Source: Candidatus Gastranaerophilales bacterium (lineage in GTDB: Bacteria > Cyanobacteriota > Vampirovibrionia > Gastranaerophilales > Gastranaerophilaceae). Taken from it: DNA of 64,000 nucleotides. A program made the translations under genes and the position numbers. This document shows positions 35,076 to 44,436 of this stretch, in pieces (position 1 is the first letter of the stretch; every line of letters starts with the position of its first letter). Under the pieces are notes generated by a model. The model was given only the letters and a program-made list of their open reading frames with translations. It ran no database searches and had not been told where the DNA came from. The stretch is from positions 124,001 to 188,000 of the forward strand of contig CALUWC010000002.1 in NCBI GenBank assembly GCA_944324395.1. Reading direction: 5' to 3'.

Positions 35076-35450
35076 ATGAAAAAAATTCTTATTGTAGATG
35101 ATGAACAGGATATTGTCGAAAGTTTAAAATTTGTTCTGGAAACCTATGACTACACCTGTTACTGTGCCTATAACGGAGAAGACGGTCTGAAACTTGCCAG
35201 AGAAATCATTCCTGACCTCATAATTCTAGATGTTATGATGCCCCGCATAAACGGTTACAAAATCAGCAGATTATTAAAATTCGATTCTAAATATAAAAAT
35301 ATTCCAATTTTAATGATTACCGCAAGATCTCAGGAAGAAGACAAACTTATCGGCGAAGAAACAGGAGCAGATGAATATATAACAAAACCTTTTGATCTTG
35401 ATGATGTAGTTAAAGCAGTCCAGAAATATCTGAATACAGAAGAAAAATAA
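35076..35450 (+). CDS. single-domain response regulator (CheY-like)
   Basis: 124 residues, receiver only. The acidic pair Asp8-Asp9 lies in ILIVDDEQD, phospho-acceptor Asp52 is in LIILDVMMPR, and the conserved Lys in YITKPFD is near 103. No output domain. A ribosome site AGGGGAA and TATACT promoter precede it. The next gene starts one base after its stop, so it is tied to the GspE-like ATPase and may control it through protein contact. Confidence 0.9.
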   Translation: MKKILIVDDEQDIVESLKFVLETYDYTCYCAYNGEDGLKLAREIIPDLIILDVMMPRINGYKISRLLKFDSKYKNIPILMITARSQEEDKLIGEETGADEYITKPFDLDDVVKAVQKYLNTEEK

Positions 35451-35451
35451 A

Positions 35452-36834
35452 ATGAATATAATTACAAATAAAACACTTGAAACACTAAAATATGATCTGG
35501 TAAGAGAAGGACTTGTTCAATATGAAGTAGTTGAACAAGCTGAAGAAATTGCCAATGCACAAAATATAAATATAGGCCAGGCACTTATAAACTCTGGATT
35601 TTTAACAGAGGAACAGCTTATTAAATTTTTAGAATCTAAACTCCATACTCCCTATGTAAATCTTGATGATTACGATTTAGATATAAAATGTTTAAAATAC
35701 ATAAATTATTCAGATGCAAGAAGATATAAAATTATTCCGCTCTTCAAAATAGAAAACACCCTGACAGTTGCAATGGCAGACCCGAGAGACTTATTTGCCA
35801 TTGATAAGATTATGGAATCTGCTGAATGTGAAATAGATCCGGTTCTATCATCAGAAGAAAGTATTCTTAAAAAGATTGATGAATTTTATAAACTTGATGT
35901 AACAGTAGGTAATATTTCCACAGATTCAAACTCCGGTTATGACTGGCAGGACGAACTGCACAAAGAGGATTTGAGTGATAATCATATCCAAAAAATTATC
36001 CGTGCAATTTTAAAACAGGCAATACTTGAAGAAACCCACGAAGTTACATTTCAGGGAGAAGAAGACGGTCTTGGTGTAAACTTTAAGAAAAACGGTGAAC
36101 TGAATAACAAAGGAGTAATTCCGACAACTCTTGTTTCTTTGTTTACAGCTAAATTAAAAACCTTATCAGAACTTGATCCGTCAGTATCAGAAGTTCCGCA
36201 ATTAGGTAAACTTTGTTTTAAAGTAGATAATATAATCGTTCTGGCAACAGTTTCAACATTCCCTACCATTATGGGGGAAAGAATATTCTTAAAAATATAC
36301 AAACCGCCAATACAACTGGATAAAATTATCACATCAAAATCCGAATTATCAGAAATAAAGCAGGCTCTGGACAAACCGGGCATAATACTTGTCTGCGGTT
36401 CAGCATTGAGCGGGAAAACGCATATTATATATTCTCTGCTGCTTGAAGCAGCTAAGAAAAAATCAAAAAACATTATGACTCTTGAAAGTATCGCAAAATA
36501 TGAACTCGAAGGAGTTAATCAATGCGAATTTAACGAAAATGTCGGCTTTAACATGGATAAAGCTGCTCGCTTTATTGAATTTCAAAACCCTGATATCATA
36601 TATCTTGAAGGTATAAAATCCAAAGAGTCTTTTGATTATTTTTCAAGTCTGGTTTACAACGACAAAACAATTATTATGGAATTTCTTGCCAACAATATGG
36701 AAGATTTGAGAAATAAAATGGCATTTTCGGATTTTGATACTCTGAAATCAATAATATCCTGTATGGTATTTATACATTCCAAAAACAGTGTCGAAGTATT
36801 CAATAAAGAAACCTTACAAAAATACCTGGGATAA
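35452..36834 (+). CDS. GspE/PilB-like ATPase, divergent
   Basis: 460 residues. An N-terminal MshEN/T2SSE_N domain (about 10-140: NINIGQALINSGFLTEEQL) is followed by a GspE-like ATPase with P-loop GSALSGKT at 316-323. The Walker B region reads NPDIIYLEGI rather than the usual DPD-hhh-GEhRD, and no tetracysteine zinc motif is seen. It is shorter than typical PilB/GspE. It could drive a pilus or pseudopilus, or be a regulatory relative like those in c-di-GMP-binding MshEN proteins. Coupled to the preceding response regulator. Confidence 0.8.
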   Translation: MNIITNKTLETLKYDLVREGLVQYEVVEQAEEIANAQNINIGQALINSGFLTEEQLIKFLESKLHTPYVNLDDYDLDIKCLKYINYSDARRYKIIPLFKIENTLTVAMADPRDLFAIDKIMESAECEIDPVLSSEESILKKIDEFYKLDVTVGNISTDSNSGYDWQDELHKEDLSDNHIQKIIRAILKQAILEETHEVTFQGEEDGLGVNFKKNGELNNKGVIPTTLVSLFTAKLKTLSELDPSVSEVPQLGKLCFKVDNIIVLATVSTFPTIMGERIFLKIYKPPIQLDKIITSKSELSEIKQALDKPGIILVCGSALSGKTHIIYSLLLEAAKKKSKNIMTLESIAKYELEGVNQCEFNENVGFNMDKAARFIEFQNPDIIYLEGIKSKESFDYFSSLVYNDKTIIMEFLANNMEDLRNKMAFSDFDTLKSIISCMVFIHSKNSVEVFNKETLQKYLG

Positions 36835-36840
36835 AAAAAT

Positions 36841-36856
36841 CCCCGCTTATGCGGGG
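36841..36856 (-). terminator. GC-rich hairpin with T run on the minus side
   Basis: CCCCGC, TTAT, GCGGGG. The minus strand runs on into a seven-T stretch; the plus strand is flanked by an A run. It may end the fabZ-lpxC transcript in the far position or the GspE-like gene transcript on the other side. Confidence 0.6.
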
Positions 36857-37032
36857 TAAAATCTGTCTAGGAATTAGGAATAGGAATTAAAATGTCTCTC
36901 TTTATTTAAACGGTAATTAAATTTTCTCTTTTAATATCTCTCGTGTTTATTTAATGTTTACATATATATAAAGTATATATAAATTATATAATTTCACATT
37001 CGGTATAATTCTTTACAAAAGTTCACATAACA

Positions 37033-37060
37033 AAGGAGAATCGCTTTCACGATTCTCCTT
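37033..37060 (-). terminator. hairpin after fabZ
   Basis: Perfect 11-base stem AAGGAGAATCG/CGATTCTCCTT with a six-base loop, 19 bases past the fabZ stop. The T run is short. Confidence 0.6.
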
Positions 37061-37079
37061 GCAACATACAATATACATA

Positions 37080-37529
37080 TTATTTCAAAGCAAATGTCAT
37101 ATCAGCCTCTACACAAACTCTGCCATCAACTTTGCCGACACCATGAGCCTTACAAATAGGACCTTTTACTTTAGTTAATTCAACTTCAATATCAAATCTG
37201 TCACCCGGTCTTACGATATTTTTAAATCTTACACCGTCAACACCTGCGTATAAAGTTAATTTACCGGCAAATTCCGGCATAGTCATAAGTATCGGAGCAG
37301 AACATTGAGCCATTGCTTCAAGCTGCAGCACACCCGGCATAATCGGATTCCCCGGGAAATGCCCCTGGAAAAAAGCTTCATTCATTGTTAAATTTTTATA
37401 ACCTTTTGCATATTTTCCGGGTACACATTCAGTAATTCTATCCACGAGCAAAAACGGATATCTATGAGGAATCATTTCCATAATCTGTAATGTGTCAAAA
37501 CTTAATACTTCATTTGTTTCTTCTGACAT
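37080..37529 (-). CDS. fabZ: 3-hydroxyacyl-[ACP] dehydratase
   Basis: Dehydrates 3-hydroxyacyl-ACP in fatty acid synthesis. 149 residues, hot-dog fold. His57 and Glu71 form the active site in FFQGHFPGNPIMPGVLQLEAMAQ (split as GHFPGNP and GVLQLEAM). HRYPFLLVDRI near the N-terminus is family-typical. Last gene of a lipid A/fatty acid operon with lpxC and lpxD upstream; lpxA, often next in this order, is absent. Confidence 0.95.
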   Translation of the reverse strand: MSEETNEVLSFDTLQIMEMIPHRYPFLLVDRITECVPGKYAKGYKNLTMNEAFFQGHFPGNPIMPGVLQLEAMAQCSAPILMTMPEFAGKLTLYAGVDGVRFKNIVRPGDRFDIEVELTKVKGPICKAHGVGKVDGRVCVEADMTFALK

Positions 37530-37540
37530 TTTACTCTCCT

Positions 37541-38359
37541 TTATATTTCGATTAACTTATCTTTCAAATTTTTTGCAACTTTTATATGAACAGCATGACC
37601 GGCTTCTTTTGCAAGTATCTGACACCGCATATTCAGAGGATTTACACCTGTCAGGTACAAATCTCCAATCAAATCCAGCATCTTATGCTTTACCGGTTCG
37701 CAATCAGAACGTAATTCAGTAGTATAACCGCCGTCATCAGTAAATCCGACAGTGTTTTCTTCCGTTACACCTTGAGCAAACCCTAACATTTGGAATTTCT
37801 TTAAATCTCTGTAAAAACCAAATGTTCTTGCTTCAATAATTTCATACTTGTTTTTCGGATTAAAATTAACAAACCTTCTTTCTAATCCTTGATGCTCATA
37901 GTTTACAGCATATGATATAAATAAATTATCACTTGGAAGAATTATAAGACTAGTTTTTCCATTCAAATAATATACAGGTTCCGAAACAGTATAAAATTTT
38001 TCTTTAGCAAAAAACGGCCTGTCAGTTCCAGCTTCTTTAATAGCCTCAACCCACATTTTTGAACTGCCGTCAAGAATAGGTACCTCATCTTCGGACATAC
38101 AGATATCAACAGAATCAATATGACAAAAAGCCAAAGCTGCAGTTAAATGTTCGGTAAGCATTGCACTGGCTTTTTTAGAACCTAATACAACACAATGGTC
38201 AGTAGATATAACATGATCTACATCGGCCGTAAATGAATCTTTATCCTTAACAAAATATCTTATTTTACCTGACGTAGACGGGAACAAAGTCACTTCGCAG
38301 GGCTTATTCTTCATTAACCCGTGTCCGGATATTCTAATTTCTTTTTTTAATGTAACCAT
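37541..38359 (-). CDS. lpxC: UDP-3-O-acyl-N-acetylglucosamine deacetylase
   Basis: Zinc amidase, committed step of lipid A synthesis. 272 residues. Zinc and catalytic residues are visible in MLTEHLTAALAF (Glu70, His71) and HKMLDLIGDLYLTG, with a catalytic His in AGHAVHIKVAKNL near the end. It indicates an outer membrane with lipid A-type sugars. Between lpxD (five bases upstream) and fabZ. Confidence 0.95.
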   Translation of the reverse strand: MVTLKKEIRISGHGLMKNKPCEVTLFPSTSGKIRYFVKDKDSFTADVDHVISTDHCVVLGSKKASAMLTEHLTAALAFCHIDSVDICMSEDEVPILDGSSKMWVEAIKEAGTDRPFFAKEKFYTVSEPVYYLNGKTSLIILPSDNLFISYAVNYEHQGLERRFVNFNPKNKYEIIEARTFGFYRDLKKFQMLGFAQGVTEENTVGFTDDGGYTTELRSDCEPVKHKMLDLIGDLYLTGVNPLNMRCQILAKEAGHAVHIKVAKNLKDKLIEI

Positions 38360-38364
38360 TTGTC

Positions 38365-39459
38365 TTATTCCTCATGCTGAGCTTCTTCAAAAGATTTCAA
38401 CATCGGTTCAAATTTTCTGAATTTAGCAAAGATTTCTTGTGCATCTTTCATTGTTTTCAATTGCTTAATAAAGTCTTTTCTTGGTACTGCAGGAATACCT
38501 ACAATAATAGATTTTGCAGGGAATGATTTTGTAACACCTGCTTTAGCGGTAATAATAGTATCAGAACCGATTTCAATATGGTCAGCCAAGCCTGCCTGCC
38601 CGGCTATAACTACCCTGTCGCCTATTACACAGCTGCCTGCAATACCTACCTGTGATACTATTAAACAGCCTTTTCCTATACGACAGTTATGGCCAATCAT
38701 AACTAAATTATCAATCTTAGTATTATCACCAATTATTGTATTTTCAATAGTACCTCTATCGATTGTTGTGTTTGCACCAATTTCAACATTATTCCCGATA
38801 ACAACCGAACCGATAGAAGGAATTTTGAATATAACTTGTTCAACATCGCCTTCTTTTATTTCGCCTTCTTTTCTGGCATTTTCAATATTATTAGGATTTT
38901 CTGTAACAAAACTGAAACCATCGGCACCTAAAGAAACTCCATGATGAAGAATTACATCATTACCGACCTGAACCCTGTCACCAACACGAACACCGGGGTG
39001 GAAGAAACAATTTTTACCGATTTTTACACCGCTGCCGATATAAGAATTAGCCAGAATTTTTGTATTATCGCCGATAACAGCATCCGGAGAAATAACAACA
39101 TTTGCACCTATACAAACATTTTGTCCCAATTTTGCAGAAGGATCAACAACTGCAGTAGGATGAACATCTTTATTAACAAAAGGAGGAACATAGAACAAAT
39201 TAAGCAATTTCATCATAGCCAATCTTGGTCTTTCTACCTCAATTGTAGTGAAACCGTCAATTTGAACACCCAACGGAACCAATGCAGCTTTTGCTTTGGA
39301 TTTTGCAAGATTGGCAATCTCTTCTTCCCCTAAAGCTAAAGCCAAAGTATTTTCATCACACAAAAGCGGAGGTGCAATATGTGTAATACTTGGACTTGCA
39401 ACCTTAGTTAACATTCCGCCTACAATTTGTGTAATTTCATCTACTGTAAATGATTTCAT
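38365..39459 (-). CDS. lpxD: UDP-3-O-(3-hydroxyacyl)glucosamine N-acyltransferase
   Basis: Third enzyme of lipid A synthesis. 364 residues. An N-terminal uridine-binding domain (about 1-100), a left-handed beta helix of hexapeptide repeats (about 105-310, e.g. [20 protein letters not shown]), the catalytic His in [15 protein letters not shown], and a C-terminal helical extension (ending EEAQHEE). Next to lpxC with almost no gap. Encoded downstream of rfaE2 by 15 bases. Confidence 0.95.
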   Translation of the reverse strand: MKSFTVDEITQIVGGMLTKVASPSITHIAPPLLCDENTLALALGEEEIANLAKSKAKAALVPLGVQIDGFTTIEVERPRLAMMKLLNLFYVPPFVNKDVHPTAVVDPSAKLGQNVCIGANVVISPDAVIGDNTKILANSYIGSGVKIGKNCFFHPGVRVGDRVQVGNDVILHHGVSLGADGFSFVTENPNNIENARKEGEIKEGDVEQVIFKIPSIGSVVIGNNVEIGANTTIDRGTIENTIIGDNTKIDNLVMIGHNCRIGKGCLIVSQVGIAGSCVIGDRVVIAGQAGLADHIEIGSDTIITAKAGVTKSFPAKSIIVGIPAVPRKDFIKQLKTMKDAQEIFAKFRKFEPMLKSFEEAQHEE

Positions 39460-39474
39460 TTTGATACTCCTTAT

Positions 39475-39945
39475 TTAGTTATTCTTCATCTTTTCTATAG
39501 TATTTGTAGTTGATTTACCTTTAACAAACTCAATAAATTCAACTCGAGTATTATTCTTCTTCATAATATCTGCTTCAGGCAGAGTTTCCATTGTATAGTC
39601 AGCACCTTTTGTATAAACATCAGGTTTTATTTCATCTAAGAGATCACGAGGACTATCCTCATCAAATAATACCACATAATCAACACAAGACAAGGCACAT
39701 AAAATTTCTGCCCTGTCATTTTCATTATTTATGGGTCTTTCCGGTCCCTTTATAGAACGTACGGACTTATCTGAATTTAATAAAACAATACTGTAATCAG
39801 CAAAAGACTTAGTCTTTTGTAAATATCTTACATGCCCGACATGCAAAATATCAAAACACCCATTAGTTGCGACTACTGTTTTACCGCTTTTATGCAGCTT
39901 TTCAACAAATGAAGCTACATTTTCCCTTCTTAGAAGTTGTCCCAT
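39475..39945 (-). CDS. rfaE2: heptose-1-phosphate adenylyltransferase-like nucleotidyltransferase
   Basis: 156 residues, cytidylyltransferase fold. Nucleotide motif GCFDILHVGHVRYLQ (HxGH), followed by LLNSDKSVRSIKGPERPINN, DSPRDLLDEIKPDVYTKGADY and C-terminal KGKSTTNTIEKM. These are typical of RfaE2/HldE C-terminal domains that make ADP-D-glycero-heptose for LPS core. The kinase half is missing here. The GAGGG site is good. First gene of the lipid A operon. Confidence 0.85.
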   Translation of the reverse strand: MGQLLRRENVASFVEKLHKSGKTVVATNGCFDILHVGHVRYLQKTKSFADYSIVLLNSDKSVRSIKGPERPINNENDRAEILCALSCVDYVVLFDEDSPRDLLDEIKPDVYTKGADYTMETLPEADIMKKNNTRVEFIEFVKGKSTTNTIEKMKNN

Positions 39946-40032
39946 AAATATACCCTCTAACTCTTTAATTATACATAAAAAGAGTCAAAAAATCCTATAG
40001 TATTAACAAAAAGTAATATAGATATTTACAAT

Positions 40033-40263
40033 TTACATATCCATAGAGAATTTTCGCTCAGTTGAAACAATACTTTTCGGATTAACAAAACCTTTTAAAG
40101 CTTTAGGTAATTTTCTGAAAACCCTTGCCGTTCTATCATCTCTTACAGCAACACTTAAACGTTCTTTTACCAGAGTCGCAGCAGTCTTTTCTGTAGGCTG
40201 TATAAAATGCTGGACTCTCCCGCCCGTAATCCATGGGGTAATTGTCAATTTTGAAACTATCAT
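40033..40263 (-). CDS. hypothetical protein, 76 residues
   Basis: Not recognised. Basic; opens MIVSKLTITPWITGGRVQHF and ends RKFSMDM. No membrane segment. It has an AAGGGAAGGAA site, follows the 95-residue gene by 39 bases, and is probably co-transcribed with asd. Confidence 0.5.
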   Translation of the reverse strand: MIVSKLTITPWITGGRVQHFIQPTEKTAATLVKERLSVAVRDDRTARVFRKLPKALKGFVNPKSIVSTERKFSMDM

Positions 40264-40302
40264 TTAATTTCCTTCCCTTTACACTAAATCATAAAACTAT
40301 TT

Positions 40303-40590
40303 CTATTTTGAAACTTTTCCGGGGTAACTCCAAGGTGCCCAAATTGAATCCGTAAAATCCAGCAAACTGGTTTTTGCTTTCAATACATCGGTTGAAACAA
40401 ATTCATCACCGCGGCTTACACTCACATTTAATTTCAATTGCGGAAAATCTGCAAGTATTGATTTTGCAGCATTTTTTATGTATTGGTTCAATTGCTGCTC
40501 TTCTGCAATTTTCTTTGCAGCTCTTCTGCTCTGCTCCTGACTTTTTCTTAACGCTGATAATGTTTTTACCCCGACTTTATCTATATTCAT
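40303..40590 (-). CDS. hypothetical protein, 95 residues
   Basis: Not recognised. An N-terminal charged helix (LSALRKSQEQSRRAAKKIAE) and a C-terminal part with many aromatic residues (SIWAPWSYPG). It starts 17 bases after asd, so likely a member of the asd operon. Function unknown. Confidence 0.5.
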   Translation of the reverse strand: MNIDKVGVKTLSALRKSQEQSRRAAKKIAEEQQLNQYIKNAAKSILADFPQLKLNVSVSRGDEFVSTDVLKAKTSLLDFTDSIWAPWSYPGKVSK

Positions 40591-40607
40591 AACTAAGCAC
40601 CTTGAAT

Positions 40608-41630
40608 TTAATATAATTCCATTTCAATAACTTTCTGACAAATTCGAACGGTATTTAATGCTGCACCTATTCTTAAATTATCAGCAACACACCACAGAGA
40701 AATCCCGTTATCAAATGCCTGATTTTTTCTTATTCTTCCCACAAAAACAGGATCTACACCTGAAGCATCTCTTGTTGTCGGATACTCAAATTTATCAGGG
40801 TTATCAATAACTGTTACTCCAAATGAATTTTTCAAAATTTCCCGAACTTCATCAGGATTAACAGGTTTTTCAAATTCAATATCCACAGCCTCAGAATGTC
40901 CGTTATAGACCGGAACTCGGGCTGCAGTGCAGGAAATCGGCAAATCTTTTGGAAGATGTAAAATCTTTTTGGTTTCATTTGCCACTTTCATTTCTTCTTT
41001 GGTATAGCCGTTATCGCAAAATACATCAATTTGCGGAATAACATTGAAAGAAATAGGTTTTTTAAATGCACTCGGAGTATAATCATCTCCTGCTAAGGTT
41101 GCTTTTGTATTCTCTGTCAATTCGTTTATTGCCTTTAGACCTGCTCCTGAAACAGCTTGATATGTTGAAACTAAAAGTCTTTTTATAACGAATTTTTCAT
41201 GCAGCGGTTTCAAAACCAGCATCAGCTGTGATGTTGAACAGTTAGGATTTGCGATTATTCCTTTATGTTTTCTCAAATCTTCATCATTTACATAAGCAAT
41301 AACAAGAGGAACTTCTTCTTCCATTCTGAATGCTGAAGAATTGTCTATCAAAACTCCGCCTCTTTTTACAATTTCCGGTGCAAATTTCTGTGATGTTGAA
41401 CCGCCGGCTGATGCAAGTACAATATTTATCCCATCAAAACTTTCGGGTTTAGCTTCTTCTACAATATATTCTTTTCCCTGAAATTCTAATTTTGTACCTG
41501 CACTTTTTGCACTTGATAAAAATTTTATTGAATTAAATTCAATTTTTAATTCATCAATAATTTTGATAATTTCTCTTCCTACAACTCCTGTAGCACCTAA
41601 AATTGCAATATTCGGTTTTTGTTTTGACAT
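40608..41630 (-). CDS. asd: aspartate-semialdehyde dehydrogenase
   Basis: Makes aspartate-semialdehyde for lysine/diaminopimelate, threonine and methionine. 340 residues. NADP-binding ILGATGVVGREI near residue 11, SAGGSTSQKFAPEIV, active-site Cys in ANPNCSTSQLML near residue 130, substrate motif QAVSGAGLKA, and late catalytic His in VYNGHSEAVDIEF. AGAAGGGAAG precedes the ATG. dapB is encoded 0.8 kb upstream, so the two DAP-pathway genes are near each other. Confidence 0.96.
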   Translation of the reverse strand: MSKQKPNIAILGATGVVGREIIKIIDELKIEFNSIKFLSSAKSAGTKLEFQGKEYIVEEAKPESFDGINIVLASAGGSTSQKFAPEIVKRGGVLIDNSSAFRMEEEVPLVIAYVNDEDLRKHKGIIANPNCSTSQLMLVLKPLHEKFVIKRLLVSTYQAVSGAGLKAINELTENTKATLAGDDYTPSAFKKPISFNVIPQIDVFCDNGYTKEEMKVANETKKILHLPKDLPISCTAARVPVYNGHSEAVDIEFEKPVNPDEVREILKNSFGVTVIDNPDKFEYPTTRDASGVDPVFVGRIRKNQAFDNGISLWCVADNLRIGAALNTVRICQKVIEMELY

Positions 41631-41721
41631 AATTTATAACTTCCCTTCTACCAGTGTATGCAAACTATCATACTACAAGAATAATATATTACAAAGCGTA
41701 TTTAATAACTGTTTACAATTA

Positions 41722-42075
41722 TTAGAATGAAATATCTTTTGCAAAATTCTCAATGTCACATCGCATAGAAGTTCCGACATAAGTTTTTTGTTCCTCAATA
41801 AATCCGAGTCGTTTCAATAATTTAACTTTACCGGTATTACATATTAAACTATTACAGCCGGATTCTCTTGCAATTTCTTTTATTTGTTTGATAAGTTCGG
41901 AAAAAACTCTACGAGATTTTACTGTTTTATCTAAATATAAAGCGGTAATCTCTAAATCCTGTCCGAAAGGAGCCAGAGCAATCCCACCCTTAATTTTTCC
42001 ATCATTATTTTTCAGAACAAAAACTCTAGCACGACTGTGTAAATATTTTTCAAGTCCCCAGCTATTAATACGCAT
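41722..42075 (-). CDS. GNAT-like acetyltransferase, short
   Basis: 117 residues with GNAT features: FVLKNNDGKIKGGIALAPFG, ALYLDKTVKSRRVFSELIKQ and the C-terminal KLLKRLGFIEEQ. It is shorter than usual, lacking much of the N-terminal part, but the acetyl-CoA-binding half is present. A GGGG ribosome site precedes the ATG. It lies between asd and a short hypothetical frame. Substrate unknown; may be truncated. Confidence 0.6.
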   Translation of the reverse strand: MRINSWGLEKYLHSRARVFVLKNNDGKIKGGIALAPFGQDLEITALYLDKTVKSRRVFSELIKQIKEIARESGCNSLICNTGKVKLLKRLGFIEEQKTYVGTSMRCDIENFAKDISF

Positions 42076-42147
42076 GCATCTGCCCCAAATATTATTTTTT
42101 ACGTTTTGTAAAAAACGAAGTTTAGAGAGTTTAGATTTATGTACATC

Positions 42148-42360
42148 TTATTGAAACTGGGCTTGTATAAAGAGTTTGCAAAATTCTGATATCTCATCTG
42201 CTGAATTGGTTTCTCTAAACAGTTGTTCTTTTGCTTTGACAAATACATCAGGAGATTTTTGTAATACTTTTGGTTCGCTATTCGGCACAGAACAATTCTT
42301 AAGAAAATTACTTTGCACATTTTTTTTAAGCATGCTGATTTTTGTAATTAAATTTCCCAT
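42148..42360 (-). CDS. possible small hypothetical protein, 70 residues
   Basis: Opens MGNLITKISMLKKNVQSNFL and looks like a plausible protein (amphipathic start, Pro/Lys-rich middle). No ribosome site; TTATAT-like -10 close to the ATG would make it leaderless. An overlapping frame also exists on the same strand. It lies between a terminator and the GNAT-like gene. Confidence 0.35.
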   Translation of the reverse strand: MGNLITKISMLKKNVQSNFLKNCSVPNSEPKVLQKSPDVFVKAKEQLFRETNSADEISEFCKLFIQAQFQ

Positions 42361-42401
42361 AATATATATAAAACTAAAAATTAAATAAAATTGCCAGACA
42401 A

Positions 42402-42436
42402 AAACAGACCCGAATAGAAATAACCCGGGTCTGTTT
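42402..42436 (-). terminator. terminator after dapB
   Basis: AAACAGACCCG/CGGGTCTGTTT perfect 11-base stem. The minus strand continues in T5. It ends the dapB/signalling transcript. Confidence 0.8.
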
Positions 42437-42458
42437 TAATAAACTATACACTTAATTA

Positions 42459-43205
42459 CTATAATATATTATCAAGTCCGTAAACAAATTCTTTATGCTC
42501 TCTGACATATTTAATTGCCAGCAGAACACCGTCCATATAACACTTTCTATCGGTTGAATCATGGCGAATAGATAATGTCTGCCCCTGTGAACCAAACAAA
42601 ACTTCCTGAGAAGCCATAAACCCGGGCATTCTGACAGAATGAATCTGGATACCTGAATATGAAGTTCCGCCTCTGGCACCTTGAATGGTTTCAGTTTCCT
42701 CACAATTGCCTGATTTGAATGTTTCTTTTGCTTCTGCCATCAATTGAGCGGTTTTAATAGATGTTCCTGATGGGGCATCCTTTTTTTGATTATGATGATA
42801 TTCTATAATTTCAGCATTATCAAAATATTTTGCAGCCATTTGAGCAAACTTCATCATCAAAACAGCTCCCGTTGAAAAATTCGGAGCAATAAAACAGCCA
42901 ACTTTCATATCAGTTGCAATTTTTTTAAGAAAAGCTATTTCTTCATCTTTCAAACCAGTTGTACCAATAACCATATTAACACCATTACGCAGGCAATATT
43001 TAGCATTTTCATAAATTGACTGCGGCTGGGTAAAATCTACCAGTACATCGATTTCGCAATATCTTTGAGCTTCTTCAATTGTTCTGTAACCATCACCTTG
43101 AATATCAATTTTAGCGGCAAGAGTCATTGAGCTGTCATTTTCCACAGCCTGACAGACCTCTTTGCCCATTTTCCCGTTTGCACCGCAAACTGCAACTTTA
43201 ATCAT
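42459..43205 (-). CDS. dapB: 4-hydroxy-tetrahydrodipicolinate reductase
   Basis: NAD(P)H-dependent step in DAP/lysine synthesis. 248 residues. The NADH motif is VAVCGANGKMGKEV near residue 4; the substrate and active-site region EYHHNQKKDAPSGTSIKTA is complete; GTTGLKDEEI and IAPNFSTGAVL are present. The ATG has AAAAGGAG upstream. It is 35 bases after the pentapeptide gene, which probably makes it the end of the signalling operon. Confidence 0.95.
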   Translation of the reverse strand: MIKVAVCGANGKMGKEVCQAVENDSSMTLAAKIDIQGDGYRTIEEAQRYCEIDVLVDFTQPQSIYENAKYCLRNGVNMVIGTTGLKDEEIAFLKKIATDMKVGCFIAPNFSTGAVLMMKFAQMAAKYFDNAEIIEYHHNQKKDAPSGTSIKTAQLMAEAKETFKSGNCEETETIQGARGGTSYSGIQIHSVRMPGFMASQEVLFGSQGQTLSIRHDSTDRKCYMDGVLLAIKYVREHKEFVYGLDNIL

Positions 43206-43240
43206 TCTTATATTACTCCTTTTTATGAAATTTACTTATA

Positions 43241-43771
43241 TTAGTAATCTTCAATTGTCGTATCATCTTCATCTTTCAATGAAGATAAATCATCTTTATA
43301 TGCAGTATCAAATTCTGCCGGCATCATATCATCATCCGGCCAAACAGTATCATTATCATATCTGGCAGAACTCAAATTTTCGGCTGCTGACAAATCTGAA
43401 TTTGTCAAAACAGTTTCTGATAAAACTGTTCCTGCCATATCACAATCAGTAAAATTACAATAAGTCATTTCAGCATAACTGCAATCCGCACCTGTTAATA
43501 TACTTTCAGAAAAATCACACTCGGTTACAACAGCTCTCGTAAAATCTACAGCCGTTAAATCCGCTCCGTAAAAATTTACTAAAGATAAATTACAATCGGA
43601 AAAAGAACTGGAATTTAAGTCAACGTCAGAAAAATCTACTTCTTTTATTACCATATTGGAAAAATCTACTTCACTTAAATCAACATCTTCTCTATCCTTT
43701 TTCCACTCATTAAATTTCTCCGGGGTAGCTTCAATCAAGGATAATAATTCTTCTTTTGTATAATCTAACAT
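43241..43771 (-). CDS. pentapeptide repeat protein
   Basis: 176 residues. About twenty five-residue repeats, xDFSx/xDLxx (e.g. VDLSEVDFSNMVIKEVDFSD), from about residue 28 to 130, which fold as a right-handed beta helix. A helical N-terminus (DYTKEELLSLIEATPEKF) and an acidic tail surround it. No membrane segment or signal. Function unknown. It follows the response regulator gene by 21 bases. Confidence 0.85.
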   Translation of the reverse strand: MLDYTKEELLSLIEATPEKFNEWKKDREDVDLSEVDFSNMVIKEVDFSDVDLNSSSFSDCNLSLVNFYGADLTAVDFTRAVVTECDFSESILTGADCSYAEMTYCNFTDCDMAGTVLSETVLTNSDLSAAENLSSARYDNDTVWPDDDMMPAEFDTAYKDDLSSLKDEDDTTIEDY

Positions 43772-43792
43772 TCTTATCTCCTTAAAATATAT

Positions 43793-44419
43793 TTAATTTT
43801 CTACTAAATGCATCTGCATTGCAACTAACACAGCCTGCGTTCTGTTTGTAACATTTAATTTTTTAAAAATACTGTTTAAATGACTTTTAACAGTTACTTC
43901 ACTAAGTACAAGTTTATTTGCAATAGACTTATTACTTTCACCTTGCGTAACTAATAATAAAACATCTTTTTCTCTGCTAGTCAAGGAATTAACAGAATTT
44001 ATTTGATTTATTGTAACATTATTCGAAACTGCCGTTACCTGAGAAGTTTTAGCTCTTCTCAACACCGCTTCAATCCTTGCAAGCAAATTAGGAAGAATAA
44101 ACGGTTTTACAATATAATCATCCGCACCTATTTTTAAGCCGGAAACCATTTTTTTATCATCATTAACAGCCGTTACCATAATGACCGGAACATTTCTGCT
44201 AACAGGGTTATTTCTTATAGCTTTTAAAGTTTCCCAGCCATCAATATCCGGCATCATAACATCAAGCAGCACTATATCAACAGCACTTTCTGAAGATAAA
44301 ATCTCTAATGCCTGTCTGCCACCTGTAGCACAGATAACTTCGTATCCGTAAAAAGGCAGAACATCTTCTAAATATTTTGGATTGTCATCAACTAACAAAA
44401 TTTTAGTTAAATCCGCCAT
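43793..44419 (-). CDS. LuxR/NarL-type response regulator
   Basis: 208 residues. Receiver domain with phospho-acceptor Asp53 in VLLDVMMPDI and Lys in YIVKPF. LuxR-type helix-turn-helix at about 145-205 (LTSREKDVLLLVTQGESNKS, LVLSEVTVKSHLNSIFKKLN). It is 17 bases after the next regulator gene, in the same operon. Confidence 0.92.
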   Translation of the reverse strand: MADLTKILLVDDNPKYLEDVLPFYGYEVICATGGRQALEILSSESAVDIVLLDVMMPDIDGWETLKAIRNNPVSRNVPVIMVTAVNDDKKMVSGLKIGADDYIVKPFILPNLLARIEAVLRRAKTSQVTAVSNNVTINQINSVNSLTSREKDVLLLVTQGESNKSIANKLVLSEVTVKSHLNSIFKKLNVTNRTQAVLVAMQMHLVEN

Positions 44420-44436
44420 AATATTCCTTTATTCAA

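Noticed and set aside
42099-42320. 73-codon frame overlapping the 70-residue small gene
   Set aside because: Same strand, other frame; less protein-like composition than the 42148-42360 frame.
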